This document shows positions 57,891 to 64,000 of a DNA stretch of 64,000 nucleotides, in pieces. How positions within the stretch are numbered: position 1 is the stretch's first letter; each line of letters begins with the position of its first letter. The position numbers and the translations under genes were made by a program. The stretch comes from Prostheceraeus crozeri (lineage: Eukaryota > Platyhelminthes > Polycladida > Euryleptidae): NCBI GenBank assembly GCA_907163375.1, contig CAJQUW010000909.1, positions 62,001-126,000 of the forward strand, read 5' to 3'. The notes below the pieces were generated by a model. The model ran no database searches. It worked only from the letters and a program-made list of their open reading frames with translations, and was not told the DNA's origin.

Positions 57891-58369
57891 AAAAACGATG
57901 AATTAAGATCGTCGCTTTGGAGCTGTATTGTTGCGACTAGCTAATATTTTACCATTTTGAAAACCGACTGAAGCCTTAACATCTAAATGCGAGTGAATAA
58001 TTTGGTTAATTAAGCAAATTAGATCACTCTTAGTGAATTTGATACTTTAAACTTACAGATCATGGACTTCTATAGAAACTATGTTTTACTTCCAATTTTT
58101 CAATGATATATCTAAACCTGAGTAATAGCTATGGCCTCACTGATTTTTGTTATCAGAAGATTGCATCTTTTTTTGCAATTTCTGAAAATAATGAGGGGTA
58201 GAGGGAAGAAGTGTTTGCTGAAGACGAAGAGGACGGAGAAGACTAGACTGAATAGACAGCAACGTCGAATGGAGAGCACATCACACAGCACCAAGAGCTG
58301 CAGTATAAAGGAATGCTTACGGCCCTCTACAGGCTGTGGTGGACTGAACTGACTGAACTCAGATGTCAG
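57891..58369. other. Non-coding stretch, nothing recognised
   Basis: Short open frames on both strands at 58112-58429 without recognisable motifs; they adjoin a LINE tail and may be its 3' UTR. Confidence 0.35.
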
Positions 58370-58625
58370 TGGTTCACCTGGTGCCTTCGAGTCGTGGCTG
58401 ATTTCTGGCGATCTTAGAAGAAGACGCATGTCAGCGATTCCGATTCCGAGTAACGCTCAGCAACTCAGCCGACGTCTGGTTTGCGGCCTTTTTAATGTCA
58501 TCCAGACCTTTTCCTTCGGTCTTCCGCGCGCCCTTGTTTCTTCCACCGTGACTAGCACAATCTCCTTCTCCAGACACTCCGGTCTCCGCACGACGTGACC
58601 GAAATACCGAATTCGTCATGGTAGT
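58370..58625 (-). pseudogene. 3' end of a LINE ORF2
   Basis: The minus strand reads FGHVVRRPECLEKEIVLV in one frame, then a basic ARGRPKEKVW / GARKTEGKGLDDIKKA segment, TSAELLSVTRNRNR, a stop in place of the usual Trp, and SKIARNQPRLEGT. This GHVxRRPxx…RxRGRPKxxWxDDIK…RxxWRxxxxxIARxQPRLxGT order is the common C-terminus of several animal LINEs. Broken by a frameshift and a stop; 5' part absent. Confidence 0.65.
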
Positions 58626-58669
58626 CAGCTGTGATATAACAAATTTGTATATTGCTACACTTACTTAAA

Positions 58670-59335
58670 TTTATTTGGTATTTATGGGTTATCTCCCCCT
58701 CCAGATTTTCAAATTTGTCCAAAATCTGCAAAAGTGAATAATTCGTCACCAAACTTCAGGTAGTCGTACTTAAGCGTATTTTCTACCCACATACAAAAAT
58801 TTATGCAGATCATCGGACAAGTACTTTTTGCATTAGAGACGATAACGTGAAGTGTAGCGATATCAACGGCTTGATATGACTTCGTTTGTTCGACTCATTA
58901 TTGTTACTCATGTGTGCATTGCTCTAACTCTCTCTCTCTCTCTCTCTCTCTTCGTCTCATCCGCTGTTATTTGAACTCTTCCCACGACCACTACTTTGCC
59001 ACACCTTTTCAAGTTAAAAATGTTAGTGTGAGGGATGTGGCGTGGTCATCAATCTTCACGAGTTGTCGGGAAATTACTTTGTTGACTTCATGTGCTTTCT
59101 GCTTAGACGATGAGAGCAGAAGAAGTCAGATCAAGCTGCAGACATGACTACACTTCAAATTATTGTCCTAATTCAAAAAGTACTCGTCCAACAATTTTGG
59201 TATGTGGGTAGAAAATATCCTCACATACGTGTACTTAAAGTTTTGTGACGATTGATTCATGTCTACGGATTTTAGACAAATTTGAAAACGTGGGGGAGGG
59301 AGACAACCCACAAGTACCATTCATTTTTCGGTTCA
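58670..59335. mobile_element. Foldback element with ~235-bp inverted arms
   Basis: The left arm ~58670-58905 matches the reverse complement of ~59108-59335 across its length with scattered substitutions. Shared blocks include TATTTTCTACCCACATAC, TTTTCAAATTTGTC and GTACTTTTTG, and the inner part GAAGTGTAG…CTTGATMTGACTTC. The ~200-bp loop holds a (CT)n microsatellite. No coding capacity. Confidence 0.7.
58928..58951. repeat. (CT)n microsatellite
   Basis: 24 bases of CT dinucleotide in the loop of the foldback element. Confidence 0.95.
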
Positions 59336-59340
59336 TAATG

Positions 59341-60070
59341 ACGTTATTCTGCACCAAATAAATGACATTTTTCTATAATAGATGATTGGATAACTATTCT
59401 GCAAACTACATTAGAATGTGAAAGTCAACGCTTGAGGCGTGGTTTGAAGGTACGTGATATTTTCATGGCATAAGTTGAGCATCAGCTACTATACGTTTGC
59501 TAAAGTTATTTATTGAAGTATTGAAGTTTTTAGGAAAACTAATTCCTTCTGTGGCAGTGTAAATAGAAGTTTATCGCTTGTCTTGAAATCAGATGTTTTG
59601 ATGAACGAACATTTTTCTTGATGGATTAATGTTTAGATTTCGAAGAAATTTGAGATAACTGTACGATGCCCTTGAGGAAGAAGTGTGTCTGAATTTTCAA
59701 AGCTGCTGAACCTACAGGATTCTATCAAATTTTATGAAAATATTTTCGATATCGCATGCCTTTGCTGCATGACATCTGTAGTAGTGGAATTCTGTCCCAG
59801 ATAAAGGATGTAGTTTTGATGTCAATTTCTTAAATGGAAATATGTTAGATATTCAGTTATACCTTGTGATAACTGAATTCCAAAGCGATGTACGAGCATT
59901 CTGCATTACTAGCTACTCGCATTTGCTGCCATGCAAATTTTTGTTAACCTCGTACTCGTAGAGTTTTGAGGATGAAAGTGTTTTTGCAAATGCAGATGCG
60001 AATCTATATTGTAATTTTATTTGCTCTTAAGTTGTCCCTTGAAGACCTTTTCCACTTTCTTATGTAAACT
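59341..60070. other. Non-coding stretch, nothing recognised
   Basis: No motif, repeat or long open frame seen. Confidence 0.4.
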
Positions 60071-60304
60071 TCATGTGAGTTCATTCTCACTCTTCTTCGC
60101 CCGCGCCTGATTATTCCCACTAGGTGGGGTCGGCGGCCCGAATCTTGCGCGCCAGAAGCTCCTATTTAGAACTTCCACCGGGTCAACTCGTAGTGACTTC
60201 AAATCCTTGTGTATGCAGCCCATCCATCGCTTCCTCTGTCGCTCCCTTTGTCTTTTTCCCTGCACTTGTTCCATGGTCGCCTTTACTTTGTCGGTCTTCT
60301 CCAT
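60071..60304 (-). pseudogene. Another LINE ORF2 C-terminal fragment
   Basis: A 77-codon frame rich in Arg/Lys/Gln: QGKRQRERQRKRWMGCIHKD then LKSLRVDPVEV and RSFWRARFGPPTP. The RxRGRxxxRWxDxxxxDLxxL…WRxR order is that of LINE ORF2 tails. It differs from the fragment at 58370, so it comes from another family. The local GC content is raised relative to the flanks. Confidence 0.5.
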
Positions 60305-63300
60305 CCGCTGGACGTGTCCGTGTTATCTCATTCGGATCTCTCTCACTCTTTCCACAATCAGCTCATTCTCACTGATGGGCTGATTATTTGTAAAACAACA
60401 TAGAATTTGCATGCAACTTCACAAAATGGCCATTAAATGTGAGTTATTTCATTTCATTGCCAGAGCGCTACATGATAATTGCATCAGCACACACTGGCTA
60501 ATATCAATGAATATCACTTGACTGAATCAAATATATTATTCAATTTTTCACGAAGTGAGAAACAACAGTGTTCTCAATTTGAAGACAATTTCGAAGTTTT
60601 TGCAAGTAAAATTTCCTTCAAGACAGCGAAAGATCTGAACCATACTTAAATTGATCGTTTTGTGTTTCAGCAAATGTACATCATGCATTTACATATTGCA
60701 GGTTGAAAAATCAACATGTTTTTCTAGATTTACACGTAAAAATATTGTCCCCGATAGCAATATTACCAGCTTTGATAATTGCCTTTTTCTGGTGTTTAGA
60801 TGGATGTGACAATCATTGGCATCACGTTTCTGTAGTTATGTTCAATGCATCATGTAGCGTACATCAGAGTAAGACACAATTTCCGCATCTTGCATATCTT
60901 GTATTTTTCCATGTTGGACATGGCTTTTACTATCAAGACCTGGATTGTCGAAAGGATAAGAAGAACATAACAGTGTTCCAATCAAAACAGATTCTAAAAA
61001 ACAAATTTTGGTGCGTGTTTCATGATGATGTCTTTTACATTGTTTCGAAGCTTGTCTCCAATGGTAACTGCTTTAGAAATGAGCTTTTATGGTATGTATG
61101 TTGGAAACATTGTTCTATGTATTTGTATATGCACCTAAAATGCACCGAGTTTATGTTTTTGAACCCTAATAAGCTTGATGTTTAATTCTAACTCTTTTAT
61201 CAAACGAATTTGATTTATTAATCGAATTCATTATTTTGATGGCACTTCATTATTTCATTCCACTGCCAGTGGAGTATGGGTGCGCATGACTCCTCCATCG
61301 TCATCCTTCGGTCGATCATGATCTGTGTTTTTAATGAAATATGGTTTTGATGCTTATTACATGCGTGCTGAGAACTATCCTATGACTGGGAGATTGTTTT
61401 ACTCAATTTTAATATACTGCAGTTGACAGCTCCAGCAATTATTACATACAGACCGGGGTTTGATCATATCAACCGGTATCTTGTTCACACATGCGACGCA
61501 AAAACCATACAAAAAGACTGAAGTGAAGTTGCTTTTTTTATCACATTAACCGACTGATTGCATAAAGCAATGATGGTATCAAGCGACCTCTGTAAAAACC
61601 CCAAAGGAAATTTGGGTCTGAGACCCAATCGCGCCCAACTGGTCATTGCGCTTCGTTGATGTGTCTTATAGCGATTTTTACCTGTATACAATATACTTAT
61701 TATATGCTTGAAAATAATCAGAACCATTGTTGCATTCTGGTCACACCATAAAAGCAAATACTGGTCCCTATTCTAAACAGAGGGAGAAGTTAATTGTGGG
61801 TCATGGGAGTCATGAGTCAGGTGGGTCACCAAATGTAGATGGTACGTAGTTCACATTTCTCGTAAAAGTTGGATACATGGGTGCAACTTTCAACTCACAA
61901 CTTAGAGTGGAAATGGCTAGCCTTCGGTTATTGAGGGCATTGGCATTCTCTTTACTGAAAGTGTATAACCCAGGATCTATTCATGCAGACCGTGATGCTT
62001 TCGTCTCGAGTTATCCAGTAATGTTTTCGTGCGAATAATCGTGCCGTTCACAAAGTATCTTATTGCTCTGTCTTGTATGCTCCTTTTCTTGATAATTCTT
62101 GCAATCGTCGGTCAGTTCAGGTGCATGACTCTAAACTTGTGTTCAATTACTCCCAATGCTGTCCACTCTCGTTTATGCAGTAATTAGAAAGTAATGCAAT
62201 AATGTTCGGAACCGCTCTCAAGCGTACTGGCGTCTCCATAATGTATAGTAGCGTAACATCTTTGTTTTCAAATGTTTCTCCAATAGTCAATTATTGTTTA
62301 TTCGATTACTTAGTGCGATTATTGAATGCAAAAAACACGCATAGTAAAACACATTATTATATAATGTGTTAACGATTTCATTTTCAATTTAGTTGCATTT
62401 GCTGTCATATAGTTCGTCATGATGATATATGATAAACTATGTTATGTATTATAAGATGAATTTCAAGACCTATACACATGTGGAATTTTAGCATGTCTTC
62501 CAAGACCATTCATCTAGGAAGAGATCGCACTTTTCATATGGATAATGCTTTGTGTATGTATTCTTGAATTGATTATTTTCCTTCTTTTCTGCTATTTCAT
62601 TTCATGTTATTTTAAATCACGCAAATGCTACTTTTAAGTTGGAAATAACAAATAAATGTCTTAACTTTGCCTGGAATACTTAATTTCACCGTAACATGAA
62701 TGTGTTACGCAGATAGTCTGCATCATTCGTGATTTCAGCATTCGTCAGTTCATGGATCTAATCAGACGACACACATTGTTTATGAAACGGAGGCAGTTTG
62801 ACCTGATAACAGGAGACTAACATTGCTACTAATTAACACGCCATCGTATGATAAATAATTCAATCTTCAAGGCATGTTATGTGACACATTCGGACATCTC
62901 TTTCTGAATCATTCTTACTCACCTTCGTAAATGTTTTGAGTAGGGGTGGTAAGAGAGTGAATGTGGATGTCATCTAGACATTTATTTCATAATACTTAAA
63001 TACATGAACAGCAATTGGAAACCAGAATTGTATCGGAGTCAGTCGTGTGTCCATGTCGCCTTTGACGGCCTCAGCAGTCGGGTCTATCAAACATTTTGAC
63101 CAGCAGGTGTTTGAACACTAACTAAGTTAGAGTTATGTCATGTGTTCTAACTCATATCGCTTCTATCACAGTTTAGATAAATTGACTATAGCACCTTGGC
63201 TGGACAATTCTGACGGCCAGTATATTACTCATACCCGTGTCCGAATTGGAATCGACGTGATGCGGATCCGACTCTCATCAATTCTTGAGAATCGGATTTA

Positions 63301-64000
63301 GACCCGACTAGAGAAAAGACTTTGTGAACACAAATGTTTGGAAATGTATATGGAAAGCTTTACATATAAAGTTTTAGTCGAAAGGTAAAATATCGCAGAC
63401 AGGTTGAAAGCATGCCTGTCTAGGTCCACTTCCACGAATTGTCAAAGACTTGACTTTCTGGCTAAATTTTTAACAGACTTCCAGGTTTTGGATGTTGTTG
63501 AAAACGTTTCTGCTATTTAAATTCCAGTTTGTGGCTTTCCCTGAAATTTCTCTTCACAACCATTTTGCAAAAGAACCAATTTGACCTGCAACCATATTAT
63601 CTATACAATGTATCCTTTAAAGAAATCAGTAATTCAACTGTTGTATTATGCCCTACAATACATATGGATTTATATGAAGAACAGTCAATTCATTCATTGA
63701 TTAGCAGTTAAATCAGAAAAAGGAGTTTATCGCCGATATCTTTTTATCACAAAAACAAATTGGTTGACGCAAATGTTTTAAACAGCACCACTGTTTATTA
63801 TCAGAGCCTTCATACTTAAGTTTTTAACTTTGCAATTTGTGTTTTATGCAAGATGTCTCTGATGATCGACAGCGAGGCTGTTTGAAAGTTTGGTGTAAAC
63901 CATCTTGCGATGCTTGATTTACAATTGTCTTAAAACCGGGAGCAGGGATTGGAACCATTTAAAGAAATAATTGCAATTTAGGTGAACCAATTCATTGATT
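60305..64000. other. Non-coding stretch, nothing firmly recognised
   Basis: A 160-codon open frame at 60703-61185 is Cys/His/aromatic-rich, follows an AG (CATATTGCAG, ending 60701), and has no recognised family; treated as unproven. 61485-61757 (minus) contains a TSWARLGLRPKFPLGF phrase of unknown origin. At 62923-62973 (minus) an ATG-initiated 17-codon segment ends in a perfect donor GTGAGTAAG and could be a first exon. ATCCGA/TCGGAT words at 63240-63310 resemble those at 12285-12945. Confidence 0.4.

Noticed and set aside
1..64000. CRISPR arrays or prokaryotic operons
   Set aside because: The tandem repeats present (68 bp, 110 bp, 2.5 kb, AT-rich blocks) have no regular unique spacers, and introns and transposons show a eukaryotic genome.

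Overview
This window looks like genomic DNA of an invertebrate animal, probably marine. Evidence is the AT-rich, gene-poor background, spliceosomal introns in a P-type transposase gene, and a mix of metazoan transposons: Polinton/Maverick, P, hAT, Tc1/mariner, an RTE-like LINE, other LINE relics, a Penelope-like fragment, a tRNA-type SINE head and several foldback elements. The species cannot be named from the sequence. No complete host gene is recognisable. A few splice-site-bounded candidate exons are listed at low confidence.

Layout. 1-5948 is the right-hand part of a Polinton (adintovirus-like) element whose left part lies outside the window. It holds a coiled-coil protein, two small proteins with Gly/Ala-rich hydrophobic segments, a double jelly-roll capsid gene split by a frameshift, a phospholipase A2-integrase fusion, and, on the other strand, an adenovirus-type cysteine protease. 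It ends in about 110-bp tandem repeats and stops abruptly inside the coding sequence of a THAP/P-type transposase (5949-9090, minus strand, four exons with matching splice phases and one homopolymer frameshift). The Polinton therefore appears to have inserted into the P element.

9091-22500 is mostly unannotatable. It contains a deleted hAT copy with TIRs and a likely target-site duplication (13974-15524), a 2-kb non-autonomous element with about 120-bp inverted arms (17798-19869), and a cluster of candidate host exons (19982-21302). 22538-26224 is a degenerate RTE-like LINE on the minus strand. 27.1-38.5 kb holds relics: a second LINE RT, a Penelope-like RT fragment, a long foldback element, a broken THAP domain, a Tigger-like MITE and a LINE 3' tail. 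38.5-50.2 kb is nearly featureless.

50207-56791 is a tandem array of three Tc1/mariner copies separated by two near-identical 867-bp spacers (period 2536 bp). Shared variants show that the middle copy is a recombinant of the outer two, as expected from unequal crossing-over. 57.4-60.3 kb holds inverted repeats, a tRNA-like SINE head, a second long foldback and two LINE 3' ends. The rest shows nothing recognisable.

The best candidates for an interesting system are the Polinton (PLA2-integrase fusion, GC-rich mini-hairpins, nested insertion into a P element) and the recombinant Tc1 array.
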